Made by a program: the position numbers and the translations under genes | Origin: DASSUW01 sp963759375 | GTDB taxonomy: Bacteria; Actinomycetota; Thermoleophilia; Solirubrobacterales; Solirubrobacteraceae | Direction: 5' to 3' | Assembly (NCBI GenBank): GCA_963759375.1 | Contig: CAVWYY010000011.1 | Span: 230,562-294,561 of the forward strand | DNA length: 64,000 nucleotides | Part shown: piece after piece, positions 8,421 to 16,412 of the stretch | Numbering within the stretch: the stretch's first letter is position 1 | Layout: the number at the start of each line of letters is the position of its first letter | The notes under the pieces: model-generated | Told to the model about the DNA's origin: nothing | The model's input: the letters and a program-made list of their open reading frames with translations, nothing else | Database searches by the model: none

Positions 8421-9296
8421 CTAGACGGCCGCGTGCGTCGTCGTCGACGCGCGTCCGGCCGAGCCGAAGATGCGGATGTGGTACTCGGCCATCTCCTTCA
8501 CCGCCGTGCGGACGTGGCGGAGCATCGACGGCGGGTCCTTCTTCGTGGGGTTCGCCTCCAGCCACTCGCGGTGCGAGTCCACGAACGCGATCTTCAGGGC
8601 GGTCGAGATGTTGACCTTGGCGCACCCGCGCGCGATGAGGTCGGAGAACTGCTCCTCGGTCAGGCCGGTGCCGCCGTGCAGCACCTGCGGGATCGGGTGC
8701 CGCTCGACGATCTCGGTGACGCGCTCGGGCATCAGGTGCGGCTCGGCCTTGTAGAGGCCGTGGGCGGTGCCGATCGCCGGGGCGAACGAGTAGATGCCGG
8801 TGGCGTCGATGAACTCGCCGGACACCTCCACGGGATGGACCTCGCCGGCCTCGTCGGACCCGACGCCGTCCTCGACGCCGAGCACGCTCTCGATCTCGCC
8901 TTCCACCTGGGCGCCGTAGCGCTCGGCCTCGGCGACGACCTCGACCGTCTGGCGCGTGTTCTCGGCCACGTCGAGCTCGGAGCCGTCGAACAGCACCGAG
9001 TTCCAGCCCTCGCGCAGGCAGATCGAGATCCACTCGCGGTCCGGGCAATGGTCGAGGTGCAACGTGACGGGCACGGGGGCGTCGTCGGCCCGCGCGCGCC
9101 ACATCGCCATGAACGGCTTGGCGCCGATCGCCTTGACGGTCTTGAGCGACGTCTGGACGATCAGCGGCGCCTCGAGGTCGGTTGCCGCCGCCAGGACGGC
9201 CTCGAGGCTGAGGTCGTCGACGACGTTGATCGCGGCGACGCCGTAGCGCTCGGCGAACGCGCGGTCGAGGATCTCACGCATCGGTACGACGGGCAT
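8421..9296 (-). CDS. Class II (metal-dependent) ketose-bisphosphate aldolase
   Basis: 291 residues. The zinc and catalytic motifs of class II aldolases are present: LHLDHCPDR, then EGEIESVLGVEDG, the zinc-binding His in IGTAHGLYK, and VLHGGTGL with the second zinc His. KVNISTALKIAF is the phosphate-binding loop. It would cleave or form a ketose phosphate yielding dihydroxyacetone phosphate or a related triose. It is first gene of the operon aldolase-HAD-dhaL-dhaK; an AAAGGAG site lies ten bases upstream. Whether the substrate is fructose, tagatose or a rarer sugar phosphate cannot be decided. Confidence 0.88.
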   Translation of the reverse strand: MPVVPMREILDRAFAERYGVAAINVVDDLSLEAVLAAATDLEAPLIVQTSLKTVKAIGAKPFMAMWRARADDAPVPVTLHLDHCPDREWISICLREGWNSVLFDGSELDVAENTRQTVEVVAEAERYGAQVEGEIESVLGVEDGVGSDEAGEVHPVEVSGEFIDATGIYSFAPAIGTAHGLYKAEPHLMPERVTEIVERHPIPQVLHGGTGLTEEQFSDLIARGCAKVNISTALKIAFVDSHREWLEANPTKKDPPSMLRHVRTAVKEMAEYHIRIFGSAGRASTTTHAAV

Positions 9297-9342
9297 CGGA
9301 CCGGCGCTCCTTTATCTCGTCTGGGGTCGGGAGCCGCGTGGC

Positions 9343-9395
9343 TTAGTTGGACCGCGCGACTAACCGACCGTAACCGCAACGCCTAAAGCGGTCAA
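9343..9395 (-). promoter_or_regulatory. Promoter and dyad operator of the aldolase-dhaLK operon
   Basis: On the minus strand TTGACC (9390-9395) and TACGGT (9367-9372) are spaced by 17 bases, a good sigma-70-type promoter. Immediately downstream the dyad TTAGT-N11-ACTAA (9343-9363) covers the expected transcription start, as a repressor operator would. No sugar-type regulator gene is adjacent to name as its ligand. Confidence 0.5.
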
Positions 9396-9400
9396 CAAGC

Positions 9401-10585
9401 TCAGAAGTAATCGAGCAGCGTCGGCGGCGGGCCGCCGCTCGCGGCACCCAGGAAGGCGTCGGAGCGCTCGTCGCCGCCGTCGAGCAGGCCCGCGCGACGG
9501 AGCACGGCGGGCGAGCAGGCGCCCGCGTAGACGACCGCCAGCCCGCGGATCGAGAGGCGCACCGCGCCGCTGCCGCCCGGCTCCAGCCGGCCCTCGCCGC
9601 GCTCGATGACGAGCCGGTGCGGGCCGGCGTTCCAGGGGCACGTCTCGTCCTCGATCAGCAGGTCGAGCGAGCCGCTGAGGTGCGGCGGCCAGCCGCGGGC
9701 GGCGACCGCGGCGGCCGCGTCGATCACCCGCAGCATCCAGGGTTCGCGCGCCTCGACGCGTGTGCCGGTGAACGACGCCAGCAGCGTCGCCGGGTCCCCG
9801 TCGGGCAGCCGCACGACGATCGTCGGGGCCACGGACGCCCACGTGCCGAGCATCGCCAGCAGCGCCGACGTCGCGTCGGCGTTCGCGCCGACCAGGTCGA
9901 CGACCCGGATGCGGCCGCCGCCCTCGTAGCCGCCTTCGCGATCCCAGCTCGCGTAGCCATCGACACTGTCCGCGCCGACGGCGACGCTGATGCCGTCGAC
10001 GCTCTCCAGCACCGCGTCGGGCGACGTGTCCTGCAGCGGCGCCGCGCGCTCCATGATCCCGTTGCTCGCGCGCGCCATCGCGCGGAACAGCTCCTGCGTG
10101 GCCGGGACGTCCTCGGCGGTGGCCGCGCGCACCTCGACGCCGTCCGGGCGTCGCACCGTCGCCAGCGCCGCGGCGGGCACCTCGGTCCAGGTCCGCACGC
10201 CGACCTCCTCGCAGCCGAGACGGCGGTACGGGCCGGGCGACGTGCGGAACAGCGTGGCCACGGTCGCGCCACGGGCGCGGGCCTCGTGGAGCAGGTGGGT
10301 GAGCACAAGCCGCGCCAGCCCCCGGCCGCGCAGCTCGGGCGCGACGATCACGCCGGCGATCCCGCAGCCGGGCACGAGGCGGCCGCCGAACCAGTGCGAT
10401 TGGATGCGGTCGGTGGCCTTGGCGATCATCCGCCCGGACTCGTCGAACACCGCCCAGTCGAGCCGGCCCGGGCGGTCGTCGCGCCACCAGGGCGGCACCT
10501 CGCGGTCCGCGCCGAAGGCGATCCGGATCATCTCCCACGCGGCGGGGCGCTCGTCGGGGCGCATGAGGCGGACCTCGGGGGCCAT
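9401..10585 (-). CDS. Eis-like GNAT N-acetyltransferase
   Basis: 394 residues with the three-part Eis architecture: a GNAT domain with the acetyl-CoA loop VIVAPELRGRGLARLVL, a second GNAT-like fold, and an SCP2-like C-terminal domain (LSGSLDLLIEDETCPWNAG). It ends ...TLLDYF, matching the C-terminal Phe carboxylate that acts in catalysis in Eis enzymes. Eis proteins acetylate amines such as aminoglycosides or polyamines; the natural substrate here is unknown. The ATG at 10585 is favoured because GAGG lies eight bases upstream. It is divergent, only 19 bases apart, from the XRE-cupin gene. Confidence 0.85.
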   Translation of the reverse strand: MAPEVRLMRPDERPAAWEMIRIAFGADREVPPWWRDDRPGRLDWAVFDESGRMIAKATDRIQSHWFGGRLVPGCGIAGVIVAPELRGRGLARLVLTHLLHEARARGATVATLFRTSPGPYRRLGCEEVGVRTWTEVPAAALATVRRPDGVEVRAATAEDVPATQELFRAMARASNGIMERAAPLQDTSPDAVLESVDGISVAVGADSVDGYASWDREGGYEGGGRIRVVDLVGANADATSALLAMLGTWASVAPTIVVRLPDGDPATLLASFTGTRVEAREPWMLRVIDAAAAVAARGWPPHLSGSLDLLIEDETCPWNAGPHRLVIERGEGRLEPGGSGAVRLSIRGLAVVYAGACSPAVLRRAGLLDGGDERSDAFLGAASGGPPPTLLDYF

Positions 10586-10604
10586 CCGCATATCCTCGCG
10601 CGTC

Positions 10605-11183
10605 GTGGAACCTGCCGACCTCCGCGACCTCGGCGCGCGGCTCCGTGAGGGCCGCGAGGCCGCCGGCCTGTCGGTGCGCGAGCTGGCGCGCCGCATCGGC
10701 GTGTCCGCGAGCCTGCTCTCGCAGGTCGAGCGCGGGCTGGCGCACCCGTCGGTCGGCACGCTGTGGGCGGTCGTCACCGCGCTCGGCCTGAGCCTCGACA
10801 GCCTGTTCGCGCCCGCCGACGAGGACCGGCCGACGATCGTCCAGCGCGCCGAGAGCCGCTCGGCGCTCGAGCTCGAGGGCGGGGTGGTGTGGGAGCGGCT
10901 GACCGCCGGGCCGGATCCCGACGCCGACTTCGCGTTCGTGACCTACCCGCCGGGCGCCGACTCGGGGGCGCACGATCCACCCGCCCGCCACCGCGGCCGC
11001 GAGTACGGCTTCGTGCTGAGCGGCCGGCTCGGGATCGAGGTCGGTGACGAGACGCTCGAGCTCGGCCCCGGGGACTCGATCGCGTTCGGCTCGGAGACCC
11101 CGCACCGGCTGCGCGCGCTCGGCGACGAGCCCGTCACGACGGTCTGGCTCAATCTTCGAGTAGGCTCACGCCATGTTCAATGA
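10605..11183 (+). CDS. XRE-family regulator with C-terminal cupin sensor
   Basis: 192 residues. An N-terminal helix-turn-helix (LGARLREGREAAGLSVREL then GVSASLLSQVERG) is joined to a cupin barrel (REYGFVLSGRLGIEVGDETL and SIAFGSETPHRL). This is the PuuR/SutR-like class in which the cupin binds a small effector. The gene overlaps the next gene (dehydrogenase) by 11 bases and so heads the 10.6-13.1 kb operon, which it probably regulates. The start is GTG at 10605. The divergent acetyltransferase may share its control. Confidence 0.87.
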   Translation: MEPADLRDLGARLREGREAAGLSVRELARRIGVSASLLSQVERGLAHPSVGTLWAVVTALGLSLDSLFAPADEDRPTIVQRAESRSALELEGGVVWERLTAGPDPDADFAFVTYPPGADSGAHDPPARHRGREYGFVLSGRLGIEVGDETLELGPGDSIAFGSETPHRLRALGDEPVTTVWLNLRVGSRHVQ

Positions 11184-12063
11184 CATTGAACACGTGGGGT
11201 TCGCCGGGCTCGGCGCGATGGGCGCCGGGATCGCGCGCCGGCTTGCGGACGCCGGCCACCCGGTGACCACCTGGAACCGCACGCAGGCGAAGGCGCAGCC
11301 GCTGCTCGACGCCGGCCTGGGCTGGGCGGACACGCCGCGTGAGCTGGCCGCGGGGAGCGACCTGTTGTTCACGATGCTCACCGACACCCGTGCGCTCGAC
11401 GCGACCGCGGGCGGCGACGACGGCATCCTCGCCGGCCTGCGCCCGGGCACCGTGTGGGCGGATCTGAGCACGATCGCGCCGGACGCCAGCGTCGCGCTCG
11501 CCGAGCGCGCCCGGGAGCACGGGGCGTTCTTCCTCGACTGCCCCGTCTCCGGCAGCCCGGCCACGCTGGCCGCCGGCCAGATGTCGGTGATGGTGGGCGG
11601 CGACCGCGCGGCGTTCGACCACGTGCAGCACGTGCTCGCCGCGATCGGCCCGAAGGTCACGTACATCGGCCCCAACGGCCAGGCGATCCTCACCAAGGTC
11701 GCGATCAACCTCGCGCTCGTGGTCTCGATCACCGCGTTCGCCGAGGGCGTCGCGCTGGTCGAGAAGGCGGGCGTCGATCGCGCGGCGGTCGTCGACGCGG
11801 CGCTCAAGAGCGTGATCGCGTCGCCGGTGCTCGGCTACCGGGCGCCGCTGCTGGTGGACGACGACACCGTGTTCGCCGACGTCGACCTCCAGCAGAAGGA
11901 CCTCGTGCTCGCGCAGGACCTCGCCCGCCGGCTCGGCGCGACCGTGCCGACCTGCTCGGCGGCGAGCGACATGCTGAGCGCCGGCCGCAGCACCGGCAAG
12001 CGCGACCGCGACTTCCTGGTCAGCGTCCACGAGGCGTACCGCCGCAGCGCGGGGCTGGCGTGA
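11173..12063 (+). CDS. NAD(P)-dependent beta-hydroxyacid dehydrogenase (HIBADH family), copy 1
   Basis: 296 residues. Rossmann motif VGFAGLGAMGAGIARRL near the N-terminus, the family's substrate loop LDCPVSGSPATLAAGQ, and the catalytic lysine in LTKVAINLAL. Members oxidise 3-hydroxyisobutyrate, tartronate semialdehyde or related beta-hydroxyacids. Neighbours are a cupin and a 2-keto acid hydratase-like enzyme, so it probably handles a C4-C6 hydroxyacid intermediate. It shares TGATG with the following cupin gene. Confidence 0.88.
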   Translation: MFNDIEHVGFAGLGAMGAGIARRLADAGHPVTTWNRTQAKAQPLLDAGLGWADTPRELAAGSDLLFTMLTDTRALDATAGGDDGILAGLRPGTVWADLSTIAPDASVALAERAREHGAFFLDCPVSGSPATLAAGQMSVMVGGDRAAFDHVQHVLAAIGPKVTYIGPNGQAILTKVAINLALVVSITAFAEGVALVEKAGVDRAAVVDAALKSVIASPVLGYRAPLLVDDDTVFADVDLQQKDLVLAQDLARRLGATVPTCSAASDMLSAGRSTGKRDRDFLVSVHEAYRRSAGLA

Positions 12064-12479
12064 TGGCCGCGCCCTACCGCACCCGCATCGAGGACGTCCC
12101 GCTCGAGCAGGGCCTGCGCCGCGACGAGGGCTGGATCGACATGCAGGTCCAGTTCCTGATCGACGCTCGCGCCGCCGGCTCCGACCAGCTCGTCGTCGGC
12201 CGCACCGTGCTCCCGCCGGGCGCGCGCCACGAGCGTCACCTGCACCCGAACTGCGACGAGTTCCTGGTCGTCATGAGCGGCCACGGCGAGATCTACACCG
12301 ACACCGGCCGCGAGACGTCGAAGGCCGGCGACGTGGTGTTCACGCCGCGCGGGCACTGGCACGGGTTCGACAACACGTCCGACGAGGACGTGCTGCTGAT
12401 CTGGGGCTGGAGCGGCGCCGGCTCGCTCGACGCCGCCGGCTACGCGATCCCCGCTCCGGACGAGGCGTTCGACGAATGA
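12063..12479 (+). CDS. Single-domain cupin protein
   Basis: 138 residues. Cupin motif 1 reads PGARHERHLHPNCDEFLVVM and motif 2 is GDVVFTPRGHWHGF, so a 3-His/1-Glu-type metal site is present. It could be an isomerase, a dioxygenase or a binding protein for the pathway. The gene overlaps the previous stop (TGATG) and the next start (ATGA), so it is part of a coupled operon. No substrate can be inferred from the sequence. Confidence 0.8.
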   Translation: MAAPYRTRIEDVPLEQGLRRDEGWIDMQVQFLIDARAAGSDQLVVGRTVLPPGARHERHLHPNCDEFLVVMSGHGEIYTDTGRETSKAGDVVFTPRGHWHGFDNTSDEDVLLIWGWSGAGSLDAAGYAIPAPDEAFDE

Positions 12480-13132
12480 GCCTGGACCCCCGGATCGAGC
12501 GCGGGACGCACGCGATGCTCGAGCTCCGGGCGGCGACGCTCGCCGAGGGCGCGCGCCCGCTCGGCTGGAAGGTCGGGTTCGGCGCCCCGGCCGCGCTCGA
12601 GCTGCTGAAGACCGACCGCCCGCTCGTCGGCTTCCTCACCGACCGCGGGTTGATCGAGGACGGGGCGACCGTCCCGGTCGGCGACTGGAAGAACCCGATG
12701 CTCGAGCCGGAGATCGCCGCGTACATCGGGGACGACGGCGCGATCGCCGGCCTGTCGGCGGCGATCGAGCTGGCCGACGTCGACGTCCCGCCCGCCGACC
12801 CCGAGGCGATCGTCGCGGGCAACATCTACCACCGGCACGTCATGCTCGGGCCGGTCGACTCCTCACGCACCGACGGCGGCGGGATCGGCTCCCGGCTGGT
12901 CCGCGGCGGCGAGGTCGCCGCCGAGACCGACGACCCGGCTGCGCTGACCGGCGACATCGTCGATGTCGTCCGCCTGACCGGCGAGCTGCTGGCCGCGTGC
13001 GGTGAGCGGCTGCGTCCCGGCGACGTGGTGATCACCGGCTCCGCCGTGGCGCCGCTGAGCGTCGGGCCGGGTGACACGGTGACGGCCGAGCTGGGCCCGC
13101 TCGGCTCGCTGACGGTGGCGCTCGCGATGTGA
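12476..13132 (+). CDS. 2-keto-4-pentenoate hydratase / fumarylacetoacetase-fold enzyme
   Basis: 218 residues, slightly short for the family (usually about 250-260). Motifs LGWKVGFGAPAALELL near the start, NPMLEPEIAAYIG with the metal-binding Glu residues, and RPGDVVITGSAVAPLSVGPG near the end fit MhpD/HpcG-type hydratases and 4-oxalocrotonate decarboxylases. It would act on a 2-oxo-enoic acid made by ring cleavage or dehydration. It closes the operon with the HIBADH-like enzyme and cupin. Confidence 0.78.
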   Translation: MSLDPRIERGTHAMLELRAATLAEGARPLGWKVGFGAPAALELLKTDRPLVGFLTDRGLIEDGATVPVGDWKNPMLEPEIAAYIGDDGAIAGLSAAIELADVDVPPADPEAIVAGNIYHRHVMLGPVDSSRTDGGGIGSRLVRGGEVAAETDDPAALTGDIVDVVRLTGELLAACGERLRPGDVVITGSAVAPLSVGPGDTVTAELGPLGSLTVALAM

Positions 13133-13144
13133 CACATCGCCCGC

Positions 13145-13191
13145 TTGACGCTCGCCAGTGCCTTGGTTAGCCTGTTGCAAACGTTTGCAAC
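13145..13191 (+). promoter_or_regulatory. Promoter with LacI-type operator
   Basis: TTGACG (13145-13150), a 17-base spacer and TAGCCT (13168-13173) form a promoter. Directly after it lies the perfect 18-base palindrome GTTGCAAACGTTTGCAAC (13174-13191), with the central CG typical of LacI/PurR-family sites. It would block transcription of the dehydrogenase-E1 operon at its start point. The same core recurs at three other places. Confidence 0.75.
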
Positions 13192-13208
13192 ATGCAGATG
13201 AGGAGCAC

Positions 13209-14159
13209 ATGAGCAAGCACGAGGGCACGCGTATCGGCTGGATCGGGACCGGCCGCATGGGGGCCGCGCTGGCGAAGCGCCTGCTGGACGCGGGCCACGA
13301 CGTCGCGCTCTACAACCGCACCCGAAGCAAGGCGGAGGCGCTGGGCGCGACGGTCGTCGACTCGCCCGCCGACCTCGCGGATCGCGACATCGTGTTCACG
13401 ATGGTCGGGGGGTCCGACGACTTCAAGGAGGTCGTGATCGGGCCCAACGGCGTGCTGTCGAGGCCGGACGTCGCGCCGCGGATGCTCATCGACTCCACGA
13501 CGATCTCGCAGGCCGCCTCGGACGAGGTCCGCGCCGCGGCCGCCGAGCGCGGCACCGGCGTCCTGGCCGCGCCGGTCAGCGGCAACGCGAAGGTCGTCGC
13601 CGCCGGCCGCCTCACGATGGTCGTCTCCGGCCCGGAGAAGTCCTACGACGAGGCGCGCGAGCTGCTCGAGCTGCTCGCCGCGCGCGTGACCTACGTCGGC
13701 GAGGGCGACCGCGCCCGGCTCGTGAAGATCTGCCACAACCTGATGCTCGGCGTGGTCGCCCAGACGATGGCCGAGATCTCGGTCCTGGCCGAGAAGGGCG
13801 GCGTCTCGCGTGCCGACTTCTTCGACTTCCTCAACGACAGCGTGATGGGCTCGATGTTCACGCGCTACAAGACGCCGGCCTACGTGAACCTGGATTTCAA
13901 GCCCACGTTCACGCCCGCGCTGCTGCTCAAGGACTTCCTGCTCGGCGCCGACGCGGCGCGCGAGCTCGAGGTGCCGATGCCGGTCTCGGCGGCCGCCCAG
14001 CAGACGGTGCAGGCGCTGATCGGCCACGGGTACACCGACGTCGACTTCGCCGCCCTGCTCGAGCTCGAGGCGCGCGCCGCGGGGCTGGAGCTGGTGTCGG
14101 AGGACGCGCCGGTCACCGACGGGCTGCGCGACGACGAGCCGATGGCCGCCGCGCGGTGA
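13209..14159 (+). CDS. NAD(P)-dependent beta-hydroxyacid dehydrogenase (HIBADH family), copy 2
   Basis: 316 residues from ATG at 13209 with GAGGAG upstream. Rossmann motif IGWIGTGRMGAALAKRLLD, substrate loop APVSGNAKVVAAG, catalytic lysine in RLVKICHNLMLG. It is only distantly like copy 1 (for example APVSGNAK against CPVSGSPAT), so the two are not a recent duplication. It is the first gene behind a LacI-type operator and is followed with a four-base overlap by E1 alpha and E1 beta. It probably feeds an oxoacid to that dehydrogenase. Confidence 0.87.
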   Translation: MSKHEGTRIGWIGTGRMGAALAKRLLDAGHDVALYNRTRSKAEALGATVVDSPADLADRDIVFTMVGGSDDFKEVVIGPNGVLSRPDVAPRMLIDSTTISQAASDEVRAAAAERGTGVLAAPVSGNAKVVAAGRLTMVVSGPEKSYDEARELLELLAARVTYVGEGDRARLVKICHNLMLGVVAQTMAEISVLAEKGGVSRADFFDFLNDSVMGSMFTRYKTPAYVNLDFKPTFTPALLLKDFLLGADAARELEVPMPVSAAAQQTVQALIGHGYTDVDFAALLELEARAAGLELVSEDAPVTDGLRDDEPMAAAR

Positions 14160-15133
14160 CCGACATGGAGGCCACCACCCGGGCGGGGACCGACCCGGCG
14201 CAGCTGGAGCACTACGGGCGGATGCTGCTGATCCGCCTGTTCGAGGGGGAGATCCACCGGCTGTTCCTGCGCGGCGAGGTGCATGGCACCACGCATCTGT
14301 ACGCGGGCCAGGAGGCGGTCGCGGTCGGCGTCTGCGCGGCGCTGCGCAAGGGCGACTGGATCGCCGGCACCTACCGCGGCCACGGCCACGCGCTGGCCGC
14401 CGGCACCGAGCCGGAGAAGCTCGTCGCCGAGATGCTCGGCCGGGCGACCGGCGTCTGCGGCGGCCGCGCGGGGTCGATGAACGTCGCCGACCTCGAGCAC
14501 GGGCTCGTGGGGTGCTTCGGCATCGTCGGCGCGTCGATCGGCGCGGCCACCGGCGCCGCGCTGTCGGCCAAGCGCACCGGCAACGTCGCGGTCGCGTTCT
14601 TCGGCGACGGCGCCACCAACCAGGCGTACTTCCACGAGTGCCTGAACTTCGCGCAGGTCGCCGGCCTGCCGGTCGTGTTCGTCTGCGAGAACAACTTCTA
14701 CGGCGAGTTCACCGCGATGCGCCAGGTCACCGGCGGCGCGGACATCGCCGGCCGCGCGCACGCGTACGGGATGCCGTCCGCGCTCGTCGACGGCAATGAC
14801 ATGTGGGCGGTCACGGAGGCGGCCCAGGTGGCGGTGGATCGTGCGCGCTCGGGCGGCGGCCCGACGCTGCTCGAGTGCCAGACCTACCGCCACTACGGGC
14901 ACTCCAAGTCCGACCCGGCGACCTACCGGCCCAAGGAGGAGGTCGAGCGCTGGATGGAGCGCGACCCGCTCGGGATCGCCCGCGCGCGGCTGCTCGAGCT
15001 CGGCGTGCCGGAGGACGACATCGGCGCGCTCGAGGGCGAGGTGCGCGCGGGGCTGGACCGCGCCGTCGAGGCCGCGCTGGCCGCGCCGTACCCGGACCCG
15101 GCGGAGGACGCCGCGACGGAGTTCGCGGCATGA
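14156..15133 (+). CDS. Thiamine-dependent 2-oxoacid dehydrogenase E1 alpha subunit
   Basis: 325 residues. The thiamine diphosphate motif is clear: GDGATNQAYFHECLNFAQ followed by VVFVCENNFYGE. GTYRGHGHALAAG and CGGRAGSMNVAD are the active-site loops of the PdhA/AcoA group. The short length is closer to acetoin dehydrogenase than to pyruvate dehydrogenase. The start is GTG at 14156 (GTGA overlap with the previous stop); an ATG three codons later is possible. With the beta subunit it decarboxylates a 2-oxoacid, diketone or similar. Confidence 0.9.
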   Translation: MTDMEATTRAGTDPAQLEHYGRMLLIRLFEGEIHRLFLRGEVHGTTHLYAGQEAVAVGVCAALRKGDWIAGTYRGHGHALAAGTEPEKLVAEMLGRATGVCGGRAGSMNVADLEHGLVGCFGIVGASIGAATGAALSAKRTGNVAVAFFGDGATNQAYFHECLNFAQVAGLPVVFVCENNFYGEFTAMRQVTGGADIAGRAHAYGMPSALVDGNDMWAVTEAAQVAVDRARSGGGPTLLECQTYRHYGHSKSDPATYRPKEEVERWMERDPLGIARARLLELGVPEDDIGALEGEVRAGLDRAVEAALAAPYPDPAEDAATEFAA

Positions 15134-16110
15134 GCACGCTCGAGTTCCGCGTCGCGATCCGCGACGCCATCGCCGAGGAGATGGAGCGCGACGACCGCGT
15201 GATCTTCATGGGCGAGGACATCGGGGTCGCCGGCGGCGTCTTCAAGGCCACGCCCGGCCTGCACGAGCGCTTCGGCTCCGAGCGCGTGCTCGACACGCCG
15301 ATCTCCGAGCTGGCGCTCTCGAGCGCCGCGTTCGGCGCGGCCGTCACCGGGCTGCGCCCGGTCTTCGAGATCATGTTCGGCGACTTCATGGCGCTGCCCA
15401 TGGACTCGCTCGTCAACCAGTCGGCGAAGTACTGGTACATCACCAACGAGCAGGCCTCGATCCCGCTCGTCGTCCGCTCGGCGGTCGGCGGCGGCGGCCG
15501 CTTCGGCGCCGTCCACTCGCAGACCCACGGCACGTGGTTCCAGGGCGTCCCCGGGATCAAGATCGCGATGCCGTCCAACTCGGCCGAGGCGAAGGGCCTG
15601 CTCAAGGGCGCGATCCGCGACGACAACCCGGTGGTCTTCCTCGAGCACAAGCGCCTGTACTCGGTCAAGGACGAGGTGCCGGACACGATCGAGGCGATCG
15701 AGCTCGGGCGCGCCCGGGTGGCGCGCGAGGGCGACGACCTGACGATCGTCTCGATCGGCAAGGGCGTGCGCGACGCGCTGGCGGCGGCCGAGCAGCTCGA
15801 CCTCTCCGCCGAGGTGGTGGACCTCCGCACGCTGCGCCCGCTCGACGTCGCGACCGTGGCCGAGTCCGTGGCGAAGACCAACCGCCTGCTCGCCGTCGAG
15901 GAGGGGCCGCGCACCGGCGGCTGGGCCACCGGCCTGCTCGGCGCCGTCGCCGAGGCCGCCCTGCACGACCTCGACGACGCCTGGATCGTCGCCACGGACG
16001 AGACGCCGATTCCCTACTCGCCGACGTTGGAGGATGCGTTCATGCCGGACGCGGACGCGATCGTCGCTTCCGTGCGCGAGCGTTTGGGAACGTCAACCCC
16101 CGCTGGGTAG
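15130..16110 (+). CDS. Thiamine-dependent 2-oxoacid dehydrogenase E1 beta subunit
   Basis: 326 residues, overlapping the alpha gene by four bases. MGEDIGVAGGVFKATPGL, the phosphate/substrate loop GGGGRFGAVHSQTHGTWF and LDTPISELALSSAAFGAAV are hallmark E1 beta segments; the transketolase C-terminal domain follows (IVSIGKGVRDALAAAEQL). No lipoyl E2 or E3 gene follows: after the stop comes a palindromic region and then the M24 gene. The enzyme must use an E2 encoded elsewhere or work with another acceptor. Confidence 0.9.
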   Translation: MSTLEFRVAIRDAIAEEMERDDRVIFMGEDIGVAGGVFKATPGLHERFGSERVLDTPISELALSSAAFGAAVTGLRPVFEIMFGDFMALPMDSLVNQSAKYWYITNEQASIPLVVRSAVGGGGRFGAVHSQTHGTWFQGVPGIKIAMPSNSAEAKGLLKGAIRDDNPVVFLEHKRLYSVKDEVPDTIEAIELGRARVAREGDDLTIVSIGKGVRDALAAAEQLDLSAEVVDLRTLRPLDVATVAESVAKTNRLLAVEEGPRTGGWATGLLGAVAEAALHDLDDAWIVATDETPIPYSPTLEDAFMPDADAIVASVRERLGTSTPAG

Positions 16111-16344
16111 GGAGGCGGCGGGGCCGGCCTCGCCGGTCGTCCGTCCGCGGGGGTGGTCACTTAGCCGCGCATATCGCGGACAACTGACCACACCGCGCTG
16201 ATCTGGTCAGTTGCTCTCGCATACCGAGAGGAATCGACCACACCCTCGCGGGGGTGTGGTCAGTTGAGGTGAATTATTCGCTCAAACTGACCACACCCGC
16301 CCGCGGACGACCGGCGCGGCCGACCCCTCAGCCTCCCTACCCAG
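16103..16344. repeat. Nested palindromic element (long imperfect inverted repeat with three inner hairpins)
   Basis: Outer arms of about 58 bases (16103-16160 and 16286-16344) are imperfect inverted copies, both beginning or ending with CTGGGTAGGGAGGC or its complement. Between them are three perfect hairpins: CAACTGACCA/TGGTCAGTTG (16181-16213), CTCTCG/CGAGAG (16214-16230) and GACCACACCC/GGGTGTGGTC (16236-16261). The word CTGACCACAC or its complement recurs several times. The left arm covers the E1 beta stop codon; the right arm ends just before the next LacI-controlled promoter. It could be a terminator, a REP-like element or a small non-autonomous mobile repeat. No protein gene lies here. 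Confidence 0.75.
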
Positions 16345-16350
16345 CCGCAG

Positions 16351-16394
16351 TTGACGTTCGACCGTTCCGCCAGCTACGCTGCAATCGTTTGCAG
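16351..16394 (+). promoter_or_regulatory. Promoter with LacI-type operator
   Basis: TTGACG (16351-16356) and TACGCT (16375-16380) flank an 18-base spacer. The operator CTGCAATCGTTTGCAG (16379-16394) overlaps the start point. It shares the GCAAnCGTTTGC core with the sites near 13.18, 18.85 and 35.40 kb and drives the M24 gene. Confidence 0.72.
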
Positions 16395-16412
16395 AACGCA
16401 GAGGGGATCGAC

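Noticed and set aside
11173..14159. Recent tandem duplication of the HIBADH-family gene
   Set aside because: The two proteins differ in nearly all loops, and are separated by cupin and hydratase genes; they are distinct family members.
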